From: UBA1757 sp963617485
GTDB taxonomy: Bacteria; Bacteroidota; Bacteroidia; Bacteroidales; UBA1402
Reading direction: 5' to 3'
DNA: 64,000 nt
Assembly (NCBI GenBank): GCA_963617485.1
Contig: CAVEPA010000008.1
Coordinates: 55,521-119,520, forward strand
Position numbers and translations under genes: made by a program. Under the pieces are notes generated by a model that was given only the letters and a program-made list of their open reading frames with translations, made no database searches and was not told the origin of the DNA. How positions within the stretch are numbered: the first letter of the stretch is position 1; every line of letters starts with the position of its first letter. Shown one piece after another: positions 6,538-13,954 of the stretch.

Positions 6538-7350
6538 TTATTGCAAAAAATCGGCCCAATAAAAGCAGTCATCAAAAAAGGCCTGTAGATGAACTTCTTG
6601 GCGGAAAATGCCGAAGACCGAAGAACCGCTGCCCGACATGGCGGCGTAGATGGCTCCCTGGCGGTACATTTCCTCTTTGAGTTGGCCTATTTCGGGATAC
6701 TTGGCAAAAATACCGGCTTCGAAATCGTTCACAATCTTGTCTTTCCATGATTCAATGGGGAGGCTTATGAGTTCGCGAAGAGAACTCTCGGGTTGCCGCG
6801 CTTGGACACCGGCGTAGGCCTGGGCGGTGGAAACATGGATGTCAGGCTTTACCAGCACCAGGTAATAGCCCTTCAGACTAAGGTCGATATGGCTGAATAT
6901 ATCGCCTTTGCCTTCTGCGAAGACGCTCTGTCCGCTAACGAAAAAGCGGCAGTCGGCACCCAAACGGCTGGCCAACTCTTCCAGTCGGGCAGTGGAAACC
7001 CCCAGTTCTTGGGCCTGGTTTATCAGCGTCAGGGCAAAGGCGGCATCGGACGAGCCTCCGCCCAGTCCTGCGCCGCAAGGAATGTTTTTGTGCAGATAGA
7101 GCCGACAGGGTTGTACTTGGGGATACTCGCTTTTGAGCAGGCGATAGGCCCGACACACCAGATTGTCGTCTTGCGGACCCTCAAGGTCGATGCCGCTCAG
7201 CTGTAGGGAGAACTCCCGGTCGGGAACACATTCCAGCGCGTCGCGGCAGGGAATGGGGTAGAAGACGGTTTCTATATTGTGGTAACCGTCGGGCCGTTTG
7301 GCAATGATGCGCAGTCCGAGGTTGATTTTGGCATTGGGAAAACAAATCAT
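6538..7350 (-). CDS. ispE: 4-diphosphocytidyl-2-C-methyl-D-erythritol kinase
   Basis: 270 residues of the GHMP kinase family. It starts MICFPNAKINLGLRI, has the GHMP phosphate-binding loop 'IPCGAGLGGGSSDAAFAL' (about residues 90-107) and a late 'AAMSGSGSSVFGIF' glycine-rich motif. It uses ATP to phosphorylate CDP-methylerythritol in the MEP pathway, so this organism makes isoprenoid precursors by the non-mevalonate route. It lies upstream of the kor operon on the same strand with a 68-base gap and is divergent from dnaB. A minus-strand -7-like box (TATCTTTG) at 7371-7378 is its likely promoter. Confidence 0.95.
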   Translation of the reverse strand: MICFPNAKINLGLRIIAKRPDGYHNIETVFYPIPCRDALECVPDREFSLQLSGIDLEGPQDDNLVCRAYRLLKSEYPQVQPCRLYLHKNIPCGAGLGGGSSDAAFALTLINQAQELGVSTARLEELASRLGADCRFFVSGQSVFAEGKGDIFSHIDLSLKGYYLVLVKPDIHVSTAQAYAGVQARQPESSLRELISLPIESWKDKIVNDFEAGIFAKYPEIGQLKEEMYRQGAIYAAMSGSGSSVFGIFRQEVHLQAFFDDCFYWADFLQ

Positions 7351-7455
7351 AGTTCGGGGTCTTTTATCGGCAAAGATAATGCAAAACCATCTCGATTGTT
7401 GACAACTTGTTGATAAGAAAAAGCGGAATTATTTTTCAGCGCGAGACTATCGGCT

Positions 7456-7463
7456 TACCTTTG
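7456..7463 (+). promoter_or_regulatory. -7 box of dnaB
   Basis: TACCTTTG matches TAnnTTTG, 19 bases before the dnaB ATG. The upstream TTG element is not evident. The divergent ispE box lies about 80 bases away. Confidence 0.5.
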
Positions 7464-7482
7464 TCATCGTAAGAGAAAATAT

Positions 7483-9018
7483 ATGGACAAAGCTAAAGTG
7501 GTGTACAAGAAAACACCCGTCAAACCCGAAGATATCGGTCGTATGCAACCGCAGGCCCGCGAACTGGAAGAAGCTGTGCTGGGTGCCTTGATGCTGGAGA
7601 AGGACGCATTTTCCAAGGTGTCCGAGATTCTTAAGCCGGAGCATTTCTACGAGAAAGCCAATCAAACCATTTTCCAGGCGATACAGAACCTGTCCATCAA
7701 ACAGGAACCTGTTGATATCCTTACCGTGCAGGATGCTCTGCGCCGCAACGACCAGCTGGATGAAGTGGGCGGTGTGACTTATTTGGTCAGCCTTACCGAC
7801 AACGTGGTGTCTACTGCACATTTGGAATACCATGCCCGTATCGTAGCGCAGAAATACCTGGCCCGCGAACTCATCCGCTATTCGATGGAAATCCAGGCCA
7901 AGGCCTTTGATGAAACCACCGATGTGAAAGACCTTATGCAAGAGGCTGAGTCGGGTCTGTTTGAACTTTCGCAGCAGTCGCTCAAAAAGGAAGTGGTGCA
8001 GATTAACCCCATCATTGATGAAGCCTTGAAGCGTATGCAGCTGGCTGCTCAGCGCAGCGACGGTCTTAGCGGTCTGCCCACCGGTTTCGCAGAATTGGAC
8101 AAGATAACTTCCGGCTGGCAGAAATCCGACCTTATCATCATTGCCGCTCGTCCCGCTATGGGTAAGACGGCTTTTGCGTTGTCCATGGCTAAGAATATGG
8201 CTGTCAACTACCAGGTGCCCGTGGGGCTGTTCTCTTTGGAAATGTCCAATGTGCAGCTGGTTAATCGTCTGATAGTCAATACCTGTTCCATGCCAGGCGA
8301 GAAAATCAAGAATGGTCGTCTCACATCGCAGGAATGGCAGTTGCTCGACCAACAGCTCAAAGAACTTTATGACGCGCCCATTTATATCGACGATACGCCC
8401 AGCCTTTCGGTGTTCGAGTTTTCCACCAAGGCCCGCCGTCTGGTCAAGGAGCATGGGGTGCAGATTCTGATGATAGACTACCTGCAGCTGATGAATGCCA
8501 GCGGTAGCAAGTTCGGCAACCGAGAACAAGAGGTTAGTACCGTGTCGCGCGCGCTCAAAGCTTTGGCCAAGGAATTGGACATTCCCATCATTGCGCTTTC
8601 GCAGGTGAACCGTGCTTCGGCCAATCGTCAAGGCAATGCCAACTCGCCCAACAGCGCCAGCGATGCCAAGCGGCCTCAACTGTCCGACTTGCGCGAATCG
8701 GGTGCCATAGAGCAAGATGCCGATATCGTTTGCTTCATACACCGGCCCGAGTACTATAAGATTCTTGAGGATGCCGATGGCAATTCCCTCGTTGGCAAGG
8801 CCGAACTGATAGTGGCCAAGCACCGTAACGGTTCTACGGCCGATATCCGCCTATGTTTCGACAAGGAGTTTGCGCGCTTCCGCGACGATGACAAACAGGT
8901 GAACTATGTGTTGCCTCAAGACAATGGTCTGCAGGGCGATGGCGGTTTTCCGACCCAGTACGCATCGCGTATCAACGAGCAGATAACCGACCAGATACCC
9001 GACACGAATCCTTTTTAG
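7483..9018 (+). CDS. dnaB: Replicative DNA helicase DnaB
   Basis: 511 residues. The N-terminal DnaB domain begins about residue 22 (PQARELEEAVLGALML), and the RecA-like helicase core has Walker A 'ARPAMGKTAFAL' (about 222-233), Walker B 'ILMIDYLQLM', the 'SQVNRA' sensor and 'LRESGAIEQDADIVCFIHRPEYY' before 'VAKHRNGST'. The hexameric enzyme unwinds DNA at the replication fork. No intein or insertion interrupts the core. The C-terminal 45 residues are polar and low in hydrophobics, a common variable tail. The gene stands alone, divergent from ispE and followed by tRNA-Arg. Confidence 0.97.
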   Translation: MDKAKVVYKKTPVKPEDIGRMQPQARELEEAVLGALMLEKDAFSKVSEILKPEHFYEKANQTIFQAIQNLSIKQEPVDILTVQDALRRNDQLDEVGGVTYLVSLTDNVVSTAHLEYHARIVAQKYLARELIRYSMEIQAKAFDETTDVKDLMQEAESGLFELSQQSLKKEVVQINPIIDEALKRMQLAAQRSDGLSGLPTGFAELDKITSGWQKSDLIIIAARPAMGKTAFALSMAKNMAVNYQVPVGLFSLEMSNVQLVNRLIVNTCSMPGEKIKNGRLTSQEWQLLDQQLKELYDAPIYIDDTPSLSVFEFSTKARRLVKEHGVQILMIDYLQLMNASGSKFGNREQEVSTVSRALKALAKELDIPIIALSQVNRASANRQGNANSPNSASDAKRPQLSDLRESGAIEQDADIVCFIHRPEYYKILEDADGNSLVGKAELIVAKHRNGSTADIRLCFDKEFARFRDDDKQVNYVLPQDNGLQGDGGFPTQYASRINEQITDQIPDTNPF

Positions 9019-9049
9019 CGATTTTTTTGAAAAAAATATCGCGGAAAGC

Positions 9050-9080
9050 TTGCATGATAAAAAAGGCAGCGTTACTTTTG
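9050..9080 (+). promoter_or_regulatory. Promoter of tRNA-Arg
   Basis: TTG at 9050-9052, 20 bases, TACTTTTG at 9073-9080: an excellent match to the Bacteroidota promoter form, 16 bases ahead of the tRNA 5' end. Confidence 0.75.
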
Positions 9081-9096
9081 CAGCCGAATTCAGAAC

Positions 9097-9170
9097 GGCT
9101 CCGTAGCTTAATTGAATAGAGCATCTGACTACGGATCAGAAGGTTGCAGGTTTGAATCCCGCCGGAGTCA
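9097..9170 (+). tRNA. tRNA-Arg (anticodon ACG)
   Basis: A 74-base cloverleaf. The acceptor GGCTCCG pairs with CGGAGTC (one G-T pair). The D arm contains AGCTTAATTGAATAGAGC. The anticodon arm is TCTGA-CTACGGA-TCAGA with anticodon ACG, and the T arm holds GGTTTGAATCC. The 3' CCA is not encoded. ACG is expected to be deaminated to ICG. Confidence 0.97.
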
Positions 9171-9173
9171 CAA

Positions 9174-9211
9174 AAGCCTCGCTAAATCAAAGATTTAGCG
9201 AGGCTTTTTTC
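9174..9211 (+). terminator. Terminator of tRNA-Arg
   Basis: A perfect 15-bp stem (AAGCCTCGCTAAATC / GATTTAGCGAGGCTT) with an AAA loop is followed by a T-run (TTTT). Confidence 0.9.
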
Positions 9212-9224
9212 ATGGGTGATTTCG

Positions 9225-9260
9225 TAAAAGAAGCCCGGCGACTCAGGTCGCCGGGCTTCT
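9225..9260 (-). terminator. Terminator of the clpC-htpG operon
   Basis: A perfect 14-bp stem (AGAAGCCCGGCGAC / GTCGCCGGGCTTCT) with a 4-base loop is followed on the minus strand by TTTTACG. It lies 28 bases beyond the htpG stop. Confidence 0.85.
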
Positions 9261-9287
9261 AATATCGGTCGATATTTTACCCTTTAC

Positions 9288-11234
9288 TTAGCAAAGCTCG
9301 TAACTGCGGCGGATGAATCCGTTGAGCGCTTCGCCCTTCAGAAGGCCGTTGGCCAGCAGGCTAAGGTCAATGAGTTGCTTGATTTTCCGATTGTCGGCAA
9401 CGGGTGCTTCGGCAACGGGTGCTCCTTCTGTAGCGGCCTCACCAGCTTCGGCGGTCGTGGCGGCCTCGGTTTGTGCCTTGGCTTCGGCCTGTGCCTTGGC
9501 TTGCGCCAGACAATCCTGTATCAAGCGGTGGTCGGCATTCAGTACCATGGTGTAGGAATTGGGCATATCACCGTAAAAAGACATACCGGCCTGCAGTTTG
9601 GACATATCCTGCATACGGCGCATGAATTCGTTTTGGGTAAGTACGATAGGCAGAGCTTCCTGACCCAGCGCGGCCACTTGAACGTTGAAATGAGTCTTGT
9701 CCATGGTGGGCAGATACTTCTCGAAGAGTTCCTTAAGCTGCTTTTGTTCGTCCTCGCTTAGGCTGAGCACAGGAGCATCCTCCTTGGGAACAAGCTTCTC
9801 GATGGTATCGCTGTCAACGCGCACAAAACGGGTCTTTTCGCATTTGCTTTCCACTTGCTGGATAAAAGGAACGTCCAACTCGCCGTCCATCAGCAGCACG
9901 TCGTAGCCCTTGTCCTTGGCTGTGGCGATGTAGCTGTACTGATTGTCCTTGTCGGTGGCGTAGAGGCAAACCAGATTGCCGTCCTTGTCGGTCTGGTTGG
10001 CGCTAACAAGATTGCGGTATTCCTCCAGCGTGTAGAAGTTGGATTCCGTATTCTTCAGCAGGATGAACTTCTCGGCACGTTCCCAGAATTTTTCTTCGGT
10101 AAGCACGCCGTATTCGATGAAGATTTTCAAATCGTCCCATTTGGCTTCGAAATCCTTGCGGTTGTCGTTGAAGAGCTTCTGCAGACTGTCGGCCACTTTC
10201 TTGGTGATATGGCTGGAAATCTTCTTCACGTTGGCATCGCTTTGCAGGTACGAACGCGAAACGTTCAAGGGAATGTCGGGCGAATCGATAACGCCGTGCA
10301 GCAGCGTCAGGAAGTTCGGTACGATACCTTCGACCGAATCGGTGACGAACACTTGGTTACAATAGAGCTGTATCTTGTTCTTTTGCAGGTCGATGCTGTT
10401 GTGTACTTTCGGGAAATACAAGATACCCGTCAGCGTGAAAGGATAGTCGACATTCAGATGGATGTGGAATAGCGGATCTTCGCTAAAGGGGTAGAGGTCC
10501 TGATAGAATTTGGTGTAGTCTTCTTCTTTAAGGTCGGCAGGCTTGCGCGTCCAGGCAGGCTGGGTATCGTTGATTTGCTTGTCTTTGCTCACTTCCTTGT
10601 CGTCTTCCTTGACGGTTTCCTTGCCAAAGAAAATGGGCACAGGCAAGAAGCGGCAATACTTTTTGAGCAGACCTTCGATACGGCTTTCCTCCAGAAACTC
10701 TTCGCTGTCGGCATCGATGTGCAGCACGATATCGGTGCCGCGTTCGGCCTTGTCGCAGGCTTCCATGGTAAACTCGGGCGAACCGTTGCAAGACCATTTG
10801 ACAGCCTGTACACCTTCCTGATAAGAGCGGGTGATGATATCCACCTGGCTTGAAACCATAAAGGCTGAATAGAAGCCCAGACCGAAATGTCCGATAATGG
10901 CGTGGGCATCGTTCTGGTATTTTTCCAAAAACTCCTCGGCACCCGAGAAGGCAATCTGGTTGATGTACTTGTCGATTTCCTCGGCGGTCATGCCAATACC
11001 TTGATCGCTGACGGTAAGCGTTTTGGCATCTTTGTCGATGCTGACCTTGACGCAAAGATTGTCGGTATCTGCCGAGCATTGTCCGCTGGCAACCAGGGTC
11101 TTGAGCTTTTGAGTGGCATCTACGGCATTGGAGACTATTTCACGCAGGAAGATTTCCTGGTCGCTGTACAAGAACTTTTTGATAACGGGGAAGATGTTGT
11201 CTGTCGTAACCCCAATTTTTCCTGAACTAAGCAT
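9288..11234 (-). CDS. htpG: Hsp90-family chaperone HtpG
   Basis: 648 residues. The N-terminal GHKL ATPase carries 'KFLYSDQEIFLREIVSNAVDATQ', 'SDQGIGMTAEEID' and 'HFGLGFYSAFMVS'. The middle domain has 'NSIDLQKNKIQLYCNQVFVTDS' and 'LNVSRSYLQSD', and the dimerisation domain ends near 'LINGLLKG'-like 'LLANGLLKGEALNGFIRRSYELC'. An Ala/Glu-rich stretch (about residues 575-615, AKAQAEAKAQ... and AEAGEAATEG) lengthens the C-terminal domain. The start codon lies inside the end of clpC (8-base overlap), so the two genes are translationally coupled and the chaperone and Clp ATPase are made together. Confidence 0.96.
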   Translation of the reverse strand: MLSSGKIGVTTDNIFPVIKKFLYSDQEIFLREIVSNAVDATQKLKTLVASGQCSADTDNLCVKVSIDKDAKTLTVSDQGIGMTAEEIDKYINQIAFSGAEEFLEKYQNDAHAIIGHFGLGFYSAFMVSSQVDIITRSYQEGVQAVKWSCNGSPEFTMEACDKAERGTDIVLHIDADSEEFLEESRIEGLLKKYCRFLPVPIFFGKETVKEDDKEVSKDKQINDTQPAWTRKPADLKEEDYTKFYQDLYPFSEDPLFHIHLNVDYPFTLTGILYFPKVHNSIDLQKNKIQLYCNQVFVTDSVEGIVPNFLTLLHGVIDSPDIPLNVSRSYLQSDANVKKISSHITKKVADSLQKLFNDNRKDFEAKWDDLKIFIEYGVLTEEKFWERAEKFILLKNTESNFYTLEEYRNLVSANQTDKDGNLVCLYATDKDNQYSYIATAKDKGYDVLLMDGELDVPFIQQVESKCEKTRFVRVDSDTIEKLVPKEDAPVLSLSEDEQKQLKELFEKYLPTMDKTHFNVQVAALGQEALPIVLTQNEFMRRMQDMSKLQAGMSFYGDMPNSYTMVLNADHRLIQDCLAQAKAQAEAKAQTEAATTAEAGEAATEGAPVAEAPVADNRKIKQLIDLSLLANGLLKGEALNGFIRRSYELC

Positions 11235-13779
11235 GATTTATTTGAGTTTCAAAAACGATTTTCTTTTGTTCTGTGTCGGCTTTGGCCACGATGGTCTGAC
11301 CCGGCTGCAGCTCTTGGCTCAACAGAAGGCCGGCCAATTCGTTCTCGAGGTAACGCTGGATGGCCCGCTTGAGCGGACGCGCACCGAACTGGGCATCGTA
11401 GGATTCTTTGGCCAAGAACTGGCGCGCCTCGTCGCTGAGCGTGAAGTGGTAACCCAAAGCTTCGACCCGAGCCACAAAGGGCTTCAACTCGATGTTGATA
11501 ATTTTGTCTATGGTCTCGCTGCTGAGCGGTTCGAAGAAGATGACATCGTCGATACGGTTCAAGAATTCCGGCGAGAAGGTCTTGCTGATGGCCTTGTTGA
11601 TAACGCCCTTGGAATATTCGTTCAGTGCGTTCTCGTTGGGCAGGCCGAAACCTATGCCTTTGCCGAAATCTTTCAACTGGCGGCTGCCGACATTGGAGGT
11701 CATGATGATGACCGTGTTCTTGAAGTCGACGCGGCGGCCCAGACTGTCGGTCAGACGACCTTCGTCCATCACTTGCAGCAGGATGTTGAACACATCGGGA
11801 TGAGCCTTTTCTATTTCATCGAGCAGGAGTACGCAATAGGGCTTGCGGCGCACCTTTTCGGTAAGCTGTCCACCCTCGTCGTAACCGACGTATCCGGGAG
11901 GCGCTCCCACCAGACGCGACACGCTGAACTTCTCCATGAATTCGCTCATATCGATACGAATCAGGGCATCGGACGAATCGAACATACACTCGGCCAGCAA
12001 TTTGGCCAAATGGGTCTTGCCCACGCCCGTGGGACCCACGAACAAGAAAGTGCCGATGGGTTTGCCGGGGTCTTTCAGACCGACACGGTTGCGCTGTATG
12101 GCTTTCACCACAGCATCGATGGCCTTGTCTTGACCCACCAGACGTGCTTGAAGGGCGGATTTCATGCCAAGAAGCTTCTCGTTCTCGGCTTGGGCCAGCT
12201 TCTGTAGTGGCACACCCGACATCATCGACACCACTTCGGCTATTTGTTCTTCGCCCACCGGTTCGCGTTGACAATCCATGCCGGCTTCCCATTCAGCCTT
12301 GCGCTGGGCCAGGCTTTCTTCCTTGCGGCGGCTGATGTCACGGTATTCGGCAGCCAGTTCGTATTGCTGGTCGCTGACAGCCTGGCTTTGCAGGCGTTTG
12401 TTCTCGGCTATTTCAAGCTCCAAGTCTTCGATATCCTTGGGAACGTTGATATGGTCGATATGTACCCGTGCACCGGCTTCGTCCAAGGCATCGATGGCCT
12501 TGTCGGGAAAGTTGCGGTCGCCGATATAGCGTTGGGTCAGCGTAACGCAGGCTTGTAGAGCGGCTTCGGTATAGCTGACGTTGTGGTGCTTTTCGTAGCG
12601 GTCCTTGATGTTGTGCAAAATCTGCAAGGTTTCTTCGGGGCTGGTGGCTTCCACCACTATTTTCTGGAAACGCCGTTCCAGCGCGCCGTCCTTTTCGATG
12701 CTCTTGCGGTATTCGTCCAGCGTGGTGGCACCGATGCACTGGATGATGCCGCGGGCCAGAGCGGGTTTGAGCATATTGGCGGCATCCATGGAGCCTTGCG
12801 TGTTGCCGGCACCCACCAAGGTGTGTATTTCGTCAATGAAGAGGATGATTTCGGGATGCGACTCCAACTCGTTGATAACGGCCTTCATGCGTTCTTCGAA
12901 CTGGCCGCGGTATTTGGTGCCGGCCACCATCGAGGCTAAATCGAGCGAGATGATACGTTTGTCGAAAAGCACGCGAGAAACCTTGCGCTCTACGATGCGC
13001 ATGGCCAGACCTTCCACTATGGCCGACTTGCCCACGCCCGGTTCGCCGATAAGGATAGGATTGTTCTTTTTGCGACGGCTCAGAATCTGGGCCAGGCGCA
13101 ACATTTCCTGTTCGCGTCCAACGGTGGGGTCCAGGCGGCCCTCGCGGGCCGCCAGCGTCAAGTCATTGCCGAAATTGTCGAGGGCAGGGGTGTCGTTCCG
13201 GGCAGCATCCTTGTTGTCTTTGCGCATTGAACTGAAGGCCGCTTGTCCCGACTGCCGGTCGTTGCCCCCTCGGCGCGAAGCGAATTCGTCATCGTCTTCG
13301 TCATCTTCGGAAACGCCGAAATCGAGTACTTGGTGTTCGGGAAGGTCCTTGTCGCCGCTCAGTTGCGAGAGGGTATTGTCCAGTTCTACGCCTTCCTGGT
13401 GCAATAGGTCGGCGGCCAAATTGTCGTTGTCACGCAAAATGGCCAGCAGTAAATGCTCGGCCTCTATCTGCTCGCTTTTCTGTCCGCGGGCTTCCAGTAT
13501 GCTCAGGCGCAAAATCTTGTCCAGTTTCTTGCTGGTGGGAATCTGCACGTCTTCGGGTATCAGGTCTTGCTGCTTGATACGGCTTTCGACAATGTACTTC
13601 AACATGTCGATGTTTACTTTCATGGCTTCAAGGCATTCCATGGCACGATTGTCTTTCTGGCGGATAAGGCCAAGCAGCAGATGTTCGGGCGCGATGGCGC
13701 CGTTACCCATCTTGTGAGCTTCTTCCGAGCTGAATTCCAGGGCTTTGCGTGCTTTATTGCTGATGTTTTGGATAATCAT
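11227..13779 (-). CDS. clpC: ATP-dependent Clp protease ATP-binding subunit, ClpC type
   Basis: 850 residues from the ATG at 13777-13779 (MIIQNISNKARKAL). A double Clp-N domain covers about residues 1-145, followed by an acidic linker (EDDEDDDEF). AAA domain 1 has Walker A 'GEPGVGKSAIVEG' near residues 245-257 and 'LFIDEIHTLVGAG'. A UVR-like middle segment ('DQQYELAAEYRDISRRKEE') is the mark of ClpC rather than ClpB. AAA domain 2 has 'GPTGVGKTHLAKLL' and 'LLLDEIEKAHPDVF'. The protein unfolds substrates for ClpP; clpP is not in this window. An in-frame ATG 13 codons upstream gives a longer reading frame but adds no family sequence. The gene is divergent from gyrA and overlaps htpG. Confidence 0.95.
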   Translation of the reverse strand: MIIQNISNKARKALEFSSEEAHKMGNGAIAPEHLLLGLIRQKDNRAMECLEAMKVNIDMLKYIVESRIKQQDLIPEDVQIPTSKKLDKILRLSILEARGQKSEQIEAEHLLLAILRDNDNLAADLLHQEGVELDNTLSQLSGDKDLPEHQVLDFGVSEDDEDDDEFASRRGGNDRQSGQAAFSSMRKDNKDAARNDTPALDNFGNDLTLAAREGRLDPTVGREQEMLRLAQILSRRKKNNPILIGEPGVGKSAIVEGLAMRIVERKVSRVLFDKRIISLDLASMVAGTKYRGQFEERMKAVINELESHPEIILFIDEIHTLVGAGNTQGSMDAANMLKPALARGIIQCIGATTLDEYRKSIEKDGALERRFQKIVVEATSPEETLQILHNIKDRYEKHHNVSYTEAALQACVTLTQRYIGDRNFPDKAIDALDEAGARVHIDHINVPKDIEDLELEIAENKRLQSQAVSDQQYELAAEYRDISRRKEESLAQRKAEWEAGMDCQREPVGEEQIAEVVSMMSGVPLQKLAQAENEKLLGMKSALQARLVGQDKAIDAVVKAIQRNRVGLKDPGKPIGTFLFVGPTGVGKTHLAKLLAECMFDSSDALIRIDMSEFMEKFSVSRLVGAPPGYVGYDEGGQLTEKVRRKPYCVLLLDEIEKAHPDVFNILLQVMDEGRLTDSLGRRVDFKNTVIIMTSNVGSRQLKDFGKGIGFGLPNENALNEYSKGVINKAISKTFSPEFLNRIDDVIFFEPLSSETIDKIINIELKPFVARVEALGYHFTLSDEARQFLAKESYDAQFGARPLKRAIQRYLENELAGLLLSQELQPGQTIVAKADTEQKKIVFETQINHA

Positions 13780-13888
13780 ATTCGTAATTGAGAATAATGG
13801 TTTGCAAAGATTATACAAAAATCAGGCCAAAGGGACAAAATGGCATATTTTTTAATGGAAATTTATGCGGAAAAAAGAGCTGTTTTTG

Positions 13889-13920
13889 TTTGTGTTTCTG
13901 CGCTTTTAGACCTATTTTTA
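13889..13920 (+). promoter_or_regulatory. Probable gyrA promoter
   Basis: TTTG at 13889-13892, 20 bases, TATTTTTA at 13913-13920, a one-base departure from TAnnTTTG. It lies 34 bases before the gyrA ATG in the 175-base divergent clpC-gyrA spacer. Confidence 0.5.
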
Positions 13921-13954
13921 CGAGATTTTTGAATATTCCTAAATAATTGCATAA

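Noticed and set aside
7447..8823. 458-codon open frame antisense to dnaB
   Set aside because: It has no family motif, and its codons mirror the high-quality dnaB gene on the other strand. Long antisense frames are common at this base composition.
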